A DNA stretch of 64,000 bases from Lepidostoma basale (Eukaryota; Arthropoda; Insecta; Trichoptera; Lepidostomatidae), in NCBI GenBank assembly GCA_022606425.2, contig JAHDVF020000106.1, forward strand, positions 992,001-1,056,000, given 5' to 3'. The stretch's first letter is position 1, and each line of letters opens with the position of its first letter. Below are positions 1 through 10,304 of this stretch, piece by piece. Below the pieces are notes generated by a model that was given only the letters and a program-made list of their open reading frames with translations, made no database searches and was not told where the DNA came from. Position numbers and translations under genes: made by a program.

Positions 1-116
1 TGGCGATAGATTAGCTACCTATCACATGTCACGAGAATCAATACCCTTTACATCGATTTAGCTCATATTGTCATGATGTAAAGAGCGATTCAACAAAATA
101 ATAATAATAATAATTA
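1..116 (+). mobile_element. SINE-1, 3' part
   Basis: This is the 3' half of a tRNA-derived SINE seen full length at 23095-23360. It shares the blocks GGCGATAGATTAGCTACC and GAGCGATTCAACAAAAT and ends in an (AAT)n tail. The tRNA-like head lies beyond the window edge. Confidence 0.75.
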
Positions 117-186
117 GAAATAATAATTTAGACAGATTAGTTACGAGTAATTTTGAATTAATTTATTATTTGGTTAAACATATACT

Positions 187-335
187 GAATCGCTCTTTTA
201 ACGTTATAACGCGAGCAAAATCGATGTAACGGGCATATATATCAAATTGATTCTTATGACTTGTGAGATGTGGCTAAACTATCACCATTTTATTGTCACG
301 TGAATTTTAGACCAGACCAGACACAATATGACGAT
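187..335 (-). mobile_element. SINE-1 fragment, diverged
   Basis: This is a reverse-strand copy of the SINE-1 body. It carries AATCGCTCTTTTA near its 3' end and CACCATTTTATTGTCACGTG towards its 5' side. The tRNA-like head is missing and it is more diverged than the copy at the window start. Confidence 0.6.
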
Positions 336-747
336 TAAACTCCCATCACGAACATTGTCAATGATATGCAACTATTCGGACAAAATCCCATTGATTTTTA
401 CTTATAACCGGCGATTATATAATACATAACGACCACCGCAGATCCCTACTACCCTCGTTAGCGTTTACCACTCTTCGTATAATTCCGATGGCATTTGCGA
501 ACTCATTATGTACTTTTAGCCAATTAGGCTGAGTGTGGTCTCTTTCATCTATCATACATAATAACTAAGCCAATTTATTAGATGAATGAGGAAAATGGAG
601 AATATTTTATTATAATCGAAACTCTCTTACATCCACTGAAAGATAAATCTTATCTGCGTGTGTTGAGGTTTATTAACCAGAATATACATATCTACTTTGG
701 AAATTAATTAAACATTGTTAAGACCACTTTTTTAATAAAAAAAATTA
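336..747. other. No recognised feature
   Basis: This is AT-rich sequence without a convincing ORF or a match to the repeat families of the window. A single-copy host segment is possible but cannot be shown here. Confidence 0.4.
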
Positions 748-814
748 AAAATTAAGTAGGGCTATTTGTTATAAGTATCCTACTTACCTATAACAAATAG
801 CCCTACTTAATTTT
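748..814. repeat. Perfect 26 bp inverted repeat (foldback family L)
   Basis: Positions 748-773 are the exact reverse complement of 789-814, with a 15-base loop. The arm contains AAGTAGGGCTATTTGTT. The same block recurs at about 63897-63922, so it is an arm of a dispersed foldback element. The hammerhead-like module at 885-925 lies just downstream. Confidence 0.85.
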
Positions 815-884
815 GAAGTTTTGTGTCGAATTTTTAATGCGTTTTTTATTGGTCTTTCTTCGTTTTGATTTTGTTATATTTTTT

Positions 885-925
885 AAACTTGAAGATGGAG
901 GTATCCTATGAAACATTTAGTGTAA
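885..925 (+). ncRNA. Hammerhead-like motif, family L, decayed
   Basis: The order is TTGAAGA (889-895, where the consensus has CTGAAGA), one extra T, a GGAGG/CCTAT stem II around TAT, then GAAA (910-913). Stem III and the cleavage triplet are lost (ACATTTAG replaces ACATGTC). It is the decayed partner of the well-preserved copy at 63773-63813 on the other strand. Confidence 0.4.
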
Positions 926-1070
926 TTTAATATTTTTTTATTAAAAAAGGGGTCTAAACAATTTTTAATTAATTTCCAAAGTAGATTACTATGGAATTCC
1001 ACAGTATTAATGTCTGAACTTTCAATAAGTAGAATATATAATACATAAGTTGAAGCTATAATATAAAAGA

Positions 1071-1172
1071 TAACTAACTAACTAACTATCACGATGTCTC
1101 TCCGAAGGGGTAGGCAAACATAATGGACTGTCACACTTTTATTTCCAGACATATTTCTCTCAATTCCTTAAC
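1071..1172 (-). mobile_element. TTAG-LINE 3' end
   Basis: This reverse-strand fragment has the diagnostic 3' end of the TTAG-tailed LINE: (CTAA)n, then a CCGAAGGGGTAGGCA block, then the complement of the last coding codons. Only the final ~100 bases are present. Confidence 0.75.
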
Positions 1173-1530
1173 ATTCATAATAATAATAATAATAATAATA
1201 ATAATATGTTAACTTCTAAAGCGCCGTTTTTGTGATGTAATCACTTCAAGGGCGCATTAAGACGTGTTTTTAATCTGAAAATCTGAATGTGAACACTGCA
1301 TCTGATTTTCGCGATCGGTTAGAAAGTATAGTAGAACAAAGTACAGGTAAATGTTTAAATTGGGTATGAAATATGAAAAATATGGGTTTTCAGTTGAGAT
1401 CTGAAATCTTTCGGGTCATTTATGCGTCTGAGGAGTGAAGGGATATTGTTCCATGCTACCGGCTACCGCGAACGCTCGATCCCCGAAATTTATACTGGGA
1501 CAACGCTTCGGCTCAACTAATCTTCCATAC
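1173..1530 (-). mobile_element. CR1/L2-like LINE C-terminus and 3' end
   Basis: The minus-strand peptide contains GRLVEPKRCPS and NFGDRAFAVAG. This matches the conserved C-terminal segment of CR1/L2-group LINEs, which typically reads as a glycine-phenylalanine-glycine-aspartate block followed by AFAVAAP. The 3' tail is (ATT)n, read here as AAT repeats at 1177-1204. A longer copy lies at 42365-42990. This one is cut at its 5' side near 1530, where a scrap of TTAG-LINE (1527-1562) and then SINE-1 follow. Confidence 0.75.
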
Positions 1531-1566
1531 ATCTTGTCATGCACGCACGTCGATTTAATTCGATTT

Positions 1567-1960
1567 GACGACCTTCGTGGTTCATTGACTGCCACCCTGA
1601 AGGTTCCGGGTTCGATTCCCGGTGAGGGCAGTGTGATTGTCACACTGTCTTTGGTCTGGTGTGGATATCACGTTACAATAAAATGGCGATATATTAGCAC
1701 ATGTCACGAGAATCACTATGACAGCTATAATATAACGGCGATAGATTAGCTACCTATCACATGTCACGAGAATCACCATGATAGCTATAATACCCTTTAC
1801 ATCAATTTGGCTCATGCTGTCATGATGTAAAGAGCGATTCAACAAAATAGTAATAATAATAATAATAGTAATAATAATAATAATAATAATAGTAATAATA
1901 ATAATAATAATAGTAATAATAATAATAATAATAATAATGATAATAATTATAAAAATACTG

Positions 1961-2037
<77 letters not shown>

Positions 2038-2143
2038 TATAATAAAAATAACAATAATAATAATACTAATAAAAATAATAATTATTATTATCATAATAAT
2101 AATAATAACAACAATAATAATAACAATAATAATAATAATAATT
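1567..2143 (+). mobile_element. SINE-1 with internal duplication and a ~300 bp (TAA)n tail
   Basis: The tRNA-like head starts at GACGACCTTCGTGG and has a B-box-like GGTTCGATTCC. The A-box region is shortened relative to the copy at 23095. The body segment from GGCGATA to the ATAGCTATAAT block occurs twice in tandem (about 1684-1737 and 1738-1791). The tail is an unusually long, slightly impure TAA array (about 1846-2143). The open frames of repeated isoleucine on both strands come only from this array. Confidence 0.85.
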
Positions 2144-2144
2144 T

Positions 2145-2206
2145 CTACGAATCCTCACGTGGCGGATATTCAATATTTGATTTATTTCGGTCTTCCTCTA
2201 TTTCTA
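2145..2206 (-). mobile_element. TTAG-LINE scrap
   Basis: This is a short reverse-strand piece with CCTCACGTGGCGGATATTC followed by GGTCTTCCTCTATTTCT. It corresponds to the LINE region encoding the RGRP-x-KTW segment. Confidence 0.55.
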
Positions 2207-2254
2207 CACTAGTTTTATTTATTCATATACCATTTCGTATTTTCTCAGTTTTGC

Positions 2255-3008
2255 CATACTAATATAGGTTTACGAAACAGCAATGAAGTAAATGTAGCTT
2301 TAAAAACTGTGAATGGAAACAAAATTATCATTGAAAGCAAAAATGGCTTTATGTACCGACCTTGATGTACGGAATTGAAGCATAAAACTAGCAGAAGAAG
2401 GATGAGAGCAGAATAAATTCGATAGAGATGAGATCTCTTAGAAGAATATGTAATAAAACGATGTACGATAAATACTGGTACAAGGACGAAATGTAGAGCG
2501 GAAGAAAGTATTATGAACAAAATGATATGTTTTTATATAAATATGTTAATATTACACAAAAAAATTACAAATAATTTTTAACACTTTCATACTTTGTTTT
2601 TACACCACTTTATTTATTTGAACGAATCAGTCGGCTTAACTCTCTCCAGGGCTTCGTTGAGGTAACAAAAACGTTCATATTGATTTGTAAGTAATTAATA
2701 TTTTAGAATTATTTTTACCGTTTAAATATTGAGTAGAATGATGAGAAAATAAAAGTCATCCCAGAGAGCGGGATGACTTTTATTACTCCCGTTCGCGAGA
2801 ACTGGTTTGCTTTGGACACATGGAACGTATATATAAAGAAATAATGGTTGAAAACTATATGTAAACGATGTGAATAGAATACGAAGTCGTGTTAGACCGA
2901 GGAAAACTTGGGCATGATCAAATTAATAAAATTTTATGAGGGAGATGGAGAGGTGTGTCAGGATCGAGAAGTGTGGCGGCCGAAATGGCGTAATGGTTTG
3001 TTGTTGTT
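2255..3008 (+). mobile_element. TTAG-LINE fragment, interrupted
   Basis: Plus-strand LINE sequence runs from about 2255 to 2520 (region before GMKR-like and MRSLRRMC codons) and resumes at about 2790-3008 (WFGHMER-like region to the RKVWxxxxSA end). About 270 bases of unrelated sequence lie between, including a perfect hairpin at 2748-2784. Many frameshifts and stops are present. It ends in GTTTGTTGTTGTTG rather than TTAG repeats. Confidence 0.65.
2748..2784. repeat. Perfect 15 bp hairpin, 7-base loop
   Basis: Positions 2748-2762 (ending GTCATCCC) pair exactly with 2770-2784 around the loop AGAGAGC. It sits in the insert that splits the TTAG-LINE. It could be the core of a small foldback element. 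There is no GAAA module, so I do not call it hammerhead-like. Confidence 0.75.
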
Positions 3009-3110
3009 GTGGTACGTAATAACATTGTTTCAAATTTAACCATTTGAATATATTTTCACTTTATTAACCCTAAATTAGGCGCGCCTAAATAGTTACATAA
3101 GAAATTAATA

Positions 3111-3471
3111 GGGTGTTTTTTTTAAACTGGCGACATTGTTTCTACAGACTATCTATTTGACAGTTGACGGTTGATTCGTAGTCAGGACATTTCCACCCGA
3201 GCAAGTTATTCGGAAGACCATGGATCGTTTTCGCACCACGTACACTCTAGCGGATAATACGCATCCACAAAGCCGACAATTGTCGAAGATTGGACTTGAC
3301 GAATGGGCTACATTCGAGCTACCCGTGTCGCTCATATGGCCGAAATCATATTTAAACAATAAAGGCATAAAATTATCTATTAAATAAAGCCAATATCATA
3401 GACATTAACATTATTATAATGCGTTTTTTTTTCATTTTGAATATGTATTGTATACCTCTAAAAAAACACCC
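3111..3471 (+). mobile_element. 361 bp MITE, internally deleted Tc1/mariner-type element
   Basis: Terminal inverted repeats GGGTGTTTTTTT (3111 on) and AAAAAAACACCC (ending 3471) are each flanked by TA (3109-3110 and 3472-3473), the target duplication of the Tc1/mariner superfamily. Two coding relics survive. An N-terminal-like piece reads VIRKTMDRFRTTYTLAD (about 3203-3255). A C-terminal piece reads MGYIRATRVAHMAEIIFKQ followed by a stop (about 3305-3363). The catalytic middle is missing, so this is a non-autonomous deletion derivative of a transposase-encoding element. Confidence 0.8.
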
Positions 3472-3865
3472 TATACAAGAAAAATCAGACTTTTATTCGT
3501 GAGATCATTAAACCTTACATATCAACTGATTTTGTTACAATATGAACAAATAAAGTTAGAAATAGAATTAAACCACAACATTTATAAATATTAGTTTTTT
3601 TCCTCACATTTTTTTAGCAGACAACAATCATTTGGTAATTGCACACATGTTTATGGCATTTGGAATATATAATCTATGATATTCTATCTTTTGTTCTTGG
3701 TCATATACAAAGGCGATCGACCAGCTTTATAATAAGAATTTTGAATTACGTAAACAGTCGCGTAGGATGTTGTGCACCCAAAACGCACTCTACAAACACA
3801 ACTGCACACAACCGAGCATCGCTCGTGACTGGTATGCAAAGGTCTAGTAAATTTACGACGCTACT

Positions 3866-4205
3866 AAGAAAACCTTCTTCTTCATCGTTTGCTAATTGCA
3901 GATCTTGTGATCTGTTTATGCAGGATATCAACTTTCTTAATGTGATGAACCAGCCATCTTTCCATCTCTTTGGTGGTCTTCCTGGTGGTCGATGGCCCTC
4001 TGGAGTCTCGTGCATCACGATATTATTAATCCTCCCTGGATCCGTCCTCTTAATGTTGTCTCTCCAGAATCGTCTTCTCTGCCTACTTCATCTCACTATG
4101 TCATCAAATTTCCAGAATCTGCAAATTTCTTCATTGGATATTCTATCTCTAAGGGTTCTCTCCACGATAGGTCACAATGTTTTCATTTCTGCTACTCTTA
4201 AGAGA
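3866..4205 (-). mobile_element. AAG-LINE (RTE-like) C-terminal fragment
   Basis: The minus strand encodes GHRPPGRPPKRWKDGW, the family's conserved C-terminal block (compare RGRPP at 15788-16117 and RPPxRWKDSW near 50150). This part lies downstream of the reverse transcriptase in RTE-like LINEs. Stops and frameshifts are frequent and no catalytic motif is included. The (TTC)n stretch near 3871 is the complemented AAG-type tail. Confidence 0.7.
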
Positions 4206-4279
4206 TGTTTGTTTCTGATGGTATTTACTTAGAAAACTAATGCGGTTAAATACTTTTTTGAAAGTTATTATTCATTTAA

Positions 4280-4630
4280 TACGCAGTGAGGTGTGTGACA
4301 CCCCACGCGACCAATTAAGGGTTAAAAGTGTAACTCAAGCGTTCAATTCGTGAGTCGTCGAAGCCTTGGGCCGGCGAGCCTGTCCCCGGGGCCCAAGAGC
4401 ACTCTACACAGCATTAAGTAGATATTACGGCCAAATAATATTTAGAAAACCTAAGCTCTCGCGTAGTTTTACGCCTCATCGAATTAAGCTCCGCCAGTGT
4501 TTGTGTTAAAGTTAAATTTTATATTAAGTACATTTAGTATCAAGAGATATCGCGCTAAAAGCTCACAGACTTAAATATTCGAGTCATTACTGAATTTTAA
4601 TTATTCCTGAGATTAAAATGTACAAACCGT
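4280..4630. other. Unassigned, partly GC-rich
   Basis: There is a GC-rich patch around 4290-4420, with CCCCACGCGACC and CCCCGGGGCCC. No ORF or repeat family of the window matches it. Confidence 0.3.
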
Positions 4631-4850
4631 TTTATTTGTAGGACCTAGACTTTGTAGACCTAGACCTAGTTTGCGAATATATGTATGTATCTTTATAATA
4701 TGTATCACTGAAGAAGGACTGGTTGTCCGAAATATGTGCATGAATTTATTTTGTTTAATGTAAGTGTTGTATATACAAAGTATATAAAAAAGAAAAAAAA
4801 AAAAGAAATAAAACTTCTATAACACAAAGTATAGTGAACATAGAAGAAAG
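4631..4850 (+). repeat. Family A foldback unit, single arm
   Basis: This shares with 31735-32115 and 59940-60240 the block ATCTTTATAATATGTATCA, the hammerhead-like module, and the end TGTTGTATATACAAAGTATA followed by AAATAAA and CACAAAGTAT. Only one orientation is present here. I infer a PLE terminal-repeat remnant. Confidence 0.6.
4708..4739 (+). ncRNA. Hammerhead-like motif, family A, stem III decayed
   Basis: CTGAAGA (4708-4714), one extra A, GGAC, loop TGGTT, GTCC, then GAAA (4729-4732) are all intact. Stem III has changed to ATATGT and the triplet GTC to GTGC. It is probably inactive. Confidence 0.5.
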
Positions 4851-4989
4851 TGTGTTTAATTAAAACTATCGTGGTGCGATACGTACTCGTACCTTTGATT
4901 TTTTTCTTATATAAAAAAATATTCAATTAAATAAAGAATACCATCCAAAAAAGACAATGACACTCGAATCGGGTAATATTAAAATGAGT

Positions 4990-5445
4990 AATACAAAAAA
5001 TTTGATATGTCTGGAGTGTGCTGCTGTATGGTTGCGAGATATGAACCATTGGCCAGAGTGAGTACAGACGTCTAGCTGCTTTTGAAATGTGGTGCTAAAG
5101 ACGCATGGCGGGGATCCATTGGTCGTAACACATCCAAAACAGCGAGGCAATGAGAAGGGCCGGAGAAACGAGTCAAATGCTTAGAAGGATTGCCCAGCAA
5201 TGAGTAAACTGGATAGGCCATAGTATAAGGCATCCGGGACTGCTTATTACTATAGCAGAGGGGATGGTTGATGGCAGAAATTGCAAAGGCCGCTCAAGGG
5301 ACGTCTATATGGACAAGATGGTAAGAGGTATGCGCTGTGGCAGCTACACAGAAATGAAAATGCTAGCTGCAGATAATACTGAGTGGAGGGAACGAGTGAA
5401 GATTGTCAGAGAAATCTGTTTGATTGTTATCATGAAGAAATAATT
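4990..5445 (+). mobile_element. RTE-like LINE fragment
   Basis: Frames on the plus strand give a LLYGCE-like start, FEMWC, RRMAGI, a VNWIGHS segment and a final EWRERVKIV segment. This is the usual order of the region after the reverse transcriptase in RTE-like LINEs. Several stops and frameshifts break it. Confidence 0.65.
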
Positions 5446-5509
5446 TCATAGTCCATTGTTTTGACCGAAACACTGCGATACCTTAACATTTTTAACTTGG
5501 ACTTGGACT

Positions 5510-5905
5510 TGGATCTTTTGGCTTACAGAAGTTCAGCTCATGTGGCTATTCCTCTTACGTCTGATGGGAACATTGTTGGTAGGTGATTTGGTGGGTTGTT
5601 AGTTTATTCGGGGGCATGATTTGTGTGGCCCGGAGTGTTCCTCTGAAGGAGAATCGATTTTGGACGCTTGTGGCGGCTGGAAGTGTTTGGGTCGTAATTA
5701 GAGAGGTCTTTTATTGTGGGGTTGGGATGTGAAGGGAGTCCTTTGTAAAAACGTTCGGCAAGTTTCAGAATGAATTCATCTATCATCGGGATTCCTGATT
5801 CTAGGTGCAGTTGTGTAATCCTGGTCCATGAAGGCGCACCAAGCGATAAACGGATAGCCTTATTTTGCAGGATTTGGAGTTTTTGTATGTGACTCGAAGC
5901 TTTTT
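5510..5905 (-). mobile_element. Jockey/CR1-like LINE C-terminal fragment
   Basis: A minus-strand 60-residue ORF (5604-5786) begins MIDEFILKLAERFY and contains GLPSHPNPTI. This resembles the C-terminal tail of Jockey-group LINE polyproteins (LARFYxxxxxHPNP). Upstream codons read LQILQNKAIRLSLGAP, also typical of that segment. No enzyme motif is included. Confidence 0.65.
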
Positions 5906-6095
5906 AACTGTTAATGAATAAACTATGTTTTTTGTATCGCAATTGTATTTTATTTTACGCGACAGCTGTTTCATCAACCAATGTTGACACCATCAGGTGT
6001 TACTATAATATGATGATACATCATCAGGTGATGTCAACATTGGTTGATTAAACAACTGTCGCGTAAAATAAAACTCTTGTTTTTGAAAATAAAGC
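5898..6095. repeat. Family C foldback pair
   Basis: The left arm TTTTACGCGACAGCTGTTTC with ATCAACCAATGTTGACA faces a right arm that is its reverse complement, with a centre near 6010. The arms end in ACAATTGTGATAC-type sequence and the left flank has an AACTGTTAAT-type block, as at 33095-33450 and 47740-47990. It carries hammerhead-like modules on both strands. Confidence 0.75.
5961..5996 (-). ncRNA. Hammerhead-like motif, family C, A9 changed
   Basis: On the minus strand: CTGATGG (5990-5996, the last A replaced by G), an extra base, stem II GTCAAC/GTTGAT, GAAA (5969-5972), ACAGCTGT and GTC (5961-5963). All parts are present except the changed A9. The plus-strand partner near 6025-6060 is more decayed. 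Confidence 0.5.
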
Positions 6096-6114
6096 ACTGA
6101 TGGTGTTATAGGTT

Positions 6115-6500
6115 TTTTTTTAAACAAATAAAATATTTAATAATTGAATGATATGAATGAAAACATCTGTTTTCTGGAATTTTCATTACAATTTATGACA
6201 ACGACATGTTTTGCCTTTCTAAGACATCATCAAATATAGCCAAAATCAAATGCGTTGTTGTTTTAATCTTCTTCTTCTTCTTTTAATATATCTGACGATC
6301 TGTGACACAGAAATCATGTCACGTCGGATTAAAGGAACAGAATACGGTTATTAAAGTAATTAAGGTAATTGATGTGGTTTAACACATTGTTGACAATAAT
6401 TAAAGGATACACCCCGGAATATCGGAAGGTATTACATAAAACCAGTTAAAGAAATTTATGACTATTTATGAATACAATGCCTACAGAATACTAAAACACG
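6115..6500. repeat. Family J unit with attached coding-like tail
   Basis: The head (ATGAAAACATCTGTTTTCT, then TTATGACAACGACATG) is shared with 10310-10430, 19300-19400, 25470-25700, 40010-40370 and 48110-48240. The next ~250 bases are also shared with 48200-48400, so the repeat is longer than the foldback head. An AAG-LINE scrap (6273-6333, with GACGATCTGTGACACAG) has landed inside this copy. Confidence 0.6.
6203..6233 (-). ncRNA. Hammerhead-like motif, family J, two core changes
   Basis: On the minus strand: TTGATGA (6227-6233; first C to T), extra T, stem GTCTT/AAGGC, AAAA in place of GAAA, ACATGT and GTC (6203-6205). Confidence 0.4.
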
Positions 6501-6639
6501 ATATTTAAAAAAAGAAAAGAAAAATATGTTTTGTTTTAAATCCACACATTTTTTTTAAATTACCAATCGGCTTTGCTCCGAACGTATAATAGTTTTTACG
6601 GGGTAACAAAAGAAAAACAGTTGGTTTAATTGGTTTCTA

Positions 6640-7245
6640 AAAACGATCTATTGATATTCACAGTGGATGGCCGAACGGAATGTGATGTCGAAAGAAGGTT
6701 TGATGCGAGTAACAAAGTGAATGGAGCTTTAAAAACGCTTAATGGAAACGAGAAATTATCAATGAATGCGAAAATGGTCATTCACAATGGGGTTCTGGTA
6801 ACAACTCTTACGTATGAACGCAAAGCATGGAATAGACAGAAGTAGGATGACATCGGTGGATATGAGATTCCTTAGACGGATGTGTGATAAATATGTACGA
6901 ATGATTTTTAAATGTTAATGAGGATGGAATCCAAAGCGGAAGATAGTATTATTAACATACATTTAAAGGTTTACTTTGTTGGTTAAGACATGTGGAACGC
7001 ATGAATGAAGAAATAATGGTTGAAAAAGTATATTTTAACAATGTAAATGGAGTGCGAAGTCGAGGAAGACTAAATAAACATGGTAATACCAAATTAATCA
7101 AAATTTAAACGTCAGCCATTCAGATGACGGAAGAATCGACTTGCTTAAATGATTTGCCGAATGAATGTGGAAGAAGTTAGAGAGGTATGTGAAGATAGAG
7201 TAGTGTGGCAATATATTCTCTGTTTCTTTCCTTCCGGGGAAACGG
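6640..7245 (+). mobile_element. TTAG-LINE fragment
   Basis: Plus-strand LINE sequence. It encodes an open piece (6630-6845) with FTVDGRTECDVERRFDASNK, which is the segment just after the reverse transcriptase. Downstream come decayed MRFLRRMCD, GMNEEIMVEK-like and NVEEVREVCEDRVVWQ segments. It ends at TTCCGGGGAAACGG without TTAG repeats. Frames are broken in at least three places. Confidence 0.75.
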
Positions 7246-7739
7246 TTTGTTGTTGTTTATATCTATTAATTTTCATTATACACGCATACAAAAAAACAGC
7301 AAAGGTTGTGATAGGCAAACAATCTTCCGAGGTTTATGGAGATATTTCTATTAAAAGGTTTATATTAAAAATTCACGAAAACATATCTGTTATTTTGTAA
7401 TATGCGGAAACGTAATAGACGATCTCATGAGAAATGTAGAGAGGAAAAAGGCGAGGGAAAAGAATTTTTATTGCGAACTAACTCGGCAAAATGTGTAGTA
7501 GACAGATTTAAATGGCTGTTCGCAAGAAGCACCTAAGAACTTCTCAAGTTTTATTCTTTAGGGGAGAGTTTCACAGTTTTTAAAAGATTAAAATATCCTT
7601 AACCTTTGCGTACAACCTAATAAATCTAAAAACAGAGGCGCGAGAAACCGAAGAAATGCTGATGGTGAAATGAATACTTGCTAGAACTAAATCAATGGAC
7701 CTTTGAATCTGATTGACTAGTTTTTAAATCGGTTGACAG

Positions 7740-7915
7740 GTCAAAACTAATCATTTTTTTAAACAATTTTATAATATTTTAATTATATATTTTTATAATA
7801 TCACTGAGGAAGGACCGGTTAAACGAAACATGTCTGATATCAAATTTAATATTTTTTTAAAGTTAGTGTTGTATATACAAAGTATATAGAAAGAAATATA
7901 CAAATATTAGTAGAA
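7740..7915 (+). repeat. Family B foldback unit, single arm
   Basis: This shares TTATAATATCACTGAGGA and the end TTAGTGTTGTATATAC with the paired copy at 46410-46700. Only the plus orientation remains. Confidence 0.6.
7797..7840 (+). ncRNA. Hammerhead-like motif, family B, stem II lost
   Basis: Stem I AATATCA (7797-7803) pairs for 6 bp with TGATAT (7835-7840). CTGAGGA (7804-7810), GAAA (7825-7828), ACATGT and GTC (7832-7834) are all present. Stem II is decayed: GGACCGG has no matching CC strand. Confidence 0.55.
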
Positions 7916-8167
7916 ATTTATTATTATTTATTTAAGTTTAAAAACTTTCTCAAATCTTTTAATTTTTACACTTTGTTTTGTGTATAGTATAAAACATGAA
8001 TATATTAATATAAATGGTTACATAATTTAAAAAATTGAATATATAAATAAATATATGATAACCCTTCGTGACAGAACGGCCATTGTGGCAGAGCGGCAAT
8101 ATATGTTTTCTTGTCTTGACAGATCGCAAGATCTACATAAAGCAGACGACGAAGAAGAAGAAGAAGC

Positions 8168-9115
8168 ATGTACTAACTAACTAACTAACTAACTATTACG
8201 CCGTCTCCCCGAAGGGGTAGGCAGAAATAATGGACTGCCACACTTTTCTTTCCTGACATATTTCTCTCGATTCCTCAACATTCATACATCGTGTCATGCA
8301 CGCGCGTCGATTTCTCTGACTCCTCACATGGCCGACATTCAATATTTGATTTATTTGATCGTGCCACGTTTTCTTCGGTCTTCCTCTATTTCTGGTTCCA
8401 TTTACATCATTGACATATAATTTTTTTATCATTTTTTCTTCATTCATTCTTTCCATATGTCCAAACCATCTTAATGATCCTTTCATTATTTTGTTCATGA
8501 CATTTATATTTTCATTCGACACTCTATCATATACAGAGTATCCACACATTCATCTAAGAGATCTCATTTCTACTGCATTTATTCTACTTTCATCCTTCTT
8601 TTGCCAGTTCCATGCTTCACTTCCATACATAAGAGTTGGTAGAAGAACACCATTGTGCACTGCCATTCTAGCTTTTTGGATAGGTTTTTGTTTGCGATGA
8701 CAACTTTAAGTGCACCATTCACTTGTTGCCTGCCCCAACCCTTCTTTCAATATCCCTCTCCACTAAATACACGAACTCAACTACTTGCTACAAATTTTCA
8801 CCATTCACGCTAATGTTGCAGACTGTCATGGTTTCTACCTTTTCAAAAATCATCACCTTGAACTTATTAACATTCATCATCAGATCATTTCGCATGCATA
8901 CCTCATACATACAATTCACCAGGATTTGTAGTTTATGCTCGATGTCTGCAAGTAGGTCAGCGTCATCCGCATACAAGAAACAGCTAACTGACACTCCTCT
9001 CATTTTGGCACCTACATCCAACCCTTTCAGCTCTTTGATACATTTGTCCATATACAGATTAAATAACCACGGGGACATTACGCAACCCTGTTTGACACCT
9101 TTAAGAATGTACTAA
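8168..9115 (-). mobile_element. TTAG-LINE, longest copy, with reverse-transcriptase YADD box
   Basis: The minus-strand ORF at 8788-9078 starts MSPWLFNLYMDKCIKELKG and contains FLYADDADLLADIEHK. This is the reverse transcriptase palm motif with the two catalytic aspartates, in an RTE/CR1-like setting. A second open piece (8196-8549) carries SLRWFGHMERMNEE, RGRPKKTWHDQI, RRACMTRCMNVEE and ends ISAYPFGETA. The 3' end is a CCCCTTCGGGG hairpin followed by (TTAG)n. The two pieces are separated by frameshifts, the 5' half is absent and the endonuclease is missing, so the copy is dead. It serves as the reference for the other fragments of this family. Confidence 0.85.
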
Positions 9116-9179
9116 AGGTGTACATATAAATTAATTTCGGTGATATATACGACATTTAAATAATTTCTCTGTCCTTATT

Positions 9180-9640
9180 CTTATTTTAATAGAACTGACG
9201 ATCTGTGACACAGAAATCATGTCTCGTCGGATGATGAGGTCCAGCTGCCCTTTCATCTTTTAGGCGGTCTTCCAGGTGGGCGGTGTCCGGAGGAGATTTC
9301 ATAAGCGGCTGTATATGCAAGTCTGTCACCATCCATTCAGGCAACATGGTCCCTCCAATATCTTCGTCTGGATCTACTCCAATGAAAGATATCCTCTATT
9401 TCGCAAGTTTTTCTTATGTCTACGTTGCGGACACGATCTCGGAGAGTTTTTCCAGTAATTGATCTTAGGACCTTCATTTCAGATGTTCTTAGTAGTCCCT
9501 TGGTTACCACAGTGTCGGCCTGCGTCTCTACAGCGCACGTCATGATAGGTTACACGCATGTTTTATAAATTCTGATCTTACTGTCGATACGCATGTGCTT
9601 GTTCTTTCAGACCATATTCTTCAGGCATCCTGACGTAGGC
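9180..9640 (-). mobile_element. AAG-LINE (RTE-like) fragment
   Basis: A minus-strand open piece (9337-9543) reads LLRTSEMKVLRSITGKTLRD, then DIRKTCEIEDI and RRRYWRDHV. Downstream frames give HRPPGRPPKR-type codons near 9270. The 3' end has GACGATCTGTGACACAG and ends in AAT-rich sequence. No catalytic motif is included. Confidence 0.75.
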
Positions 9641-10304
9641 ATTTAACATTAAACAATATTTTTAGGTAAAAGTATGATAATCATGTTTCTCAGTTTAAAT
9701 ACTTAATCATATTATCTAATGAGACCGCAATCAGACTGGAGTAACGTTAATTTTTTATTACTTGTGTACATAATTCAAAGTATAAATTATTCATCGTCCG
9801 AAATTTGATACATTTAATGATTCGAATGTACGTGTATTTTGCTATGAAGATATTTTCAAAATAACAGATAAAAGCCAGATCAACGGATAATAAGGTTCTT
9901 GATTAGGGTTACAATATGATAAAATTTTATGATAGACATGTGTTTTACATATCATCTAAATTGAACCTTTCAGATTAGGCTAAAGGGTTTATGAAATCCA
10001 ATTTATTTCACAAGAGGAATTCAAAAACTTCATGAGATAGAAGAAAACTATTTTTACTGATTGAAACGCCGCTGATTGTACTAATGTGGGATCATTTATT
10101 TGAAATATTTCTCAATAGCATAGTTTTAGCTGAAACATATTGATTTAATTATTATTTTATATTTAAAATAATAGCTTATTGTTTAAATAAAAAAATATAG
10201 ATCAGTAAATAACAAAACCAAAGTGTATGATATTCTCCTAAGACCAACTTGATTGCAAAATCTCAGTATGTTACGAGCTAATTAAACATGTAACTCAGTT
10301 TAGA
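9641..10304. other. No recognised feature
   Basis: AT-rich sequence with no ORF of note and no match to the repeat families in the window. Confidence 0.4.

Noticed and set aside
1750..2212. Poly-isoleucine frames on both strands
   Set aside because: They are produced by the (TAA)n tail of SINE-1.
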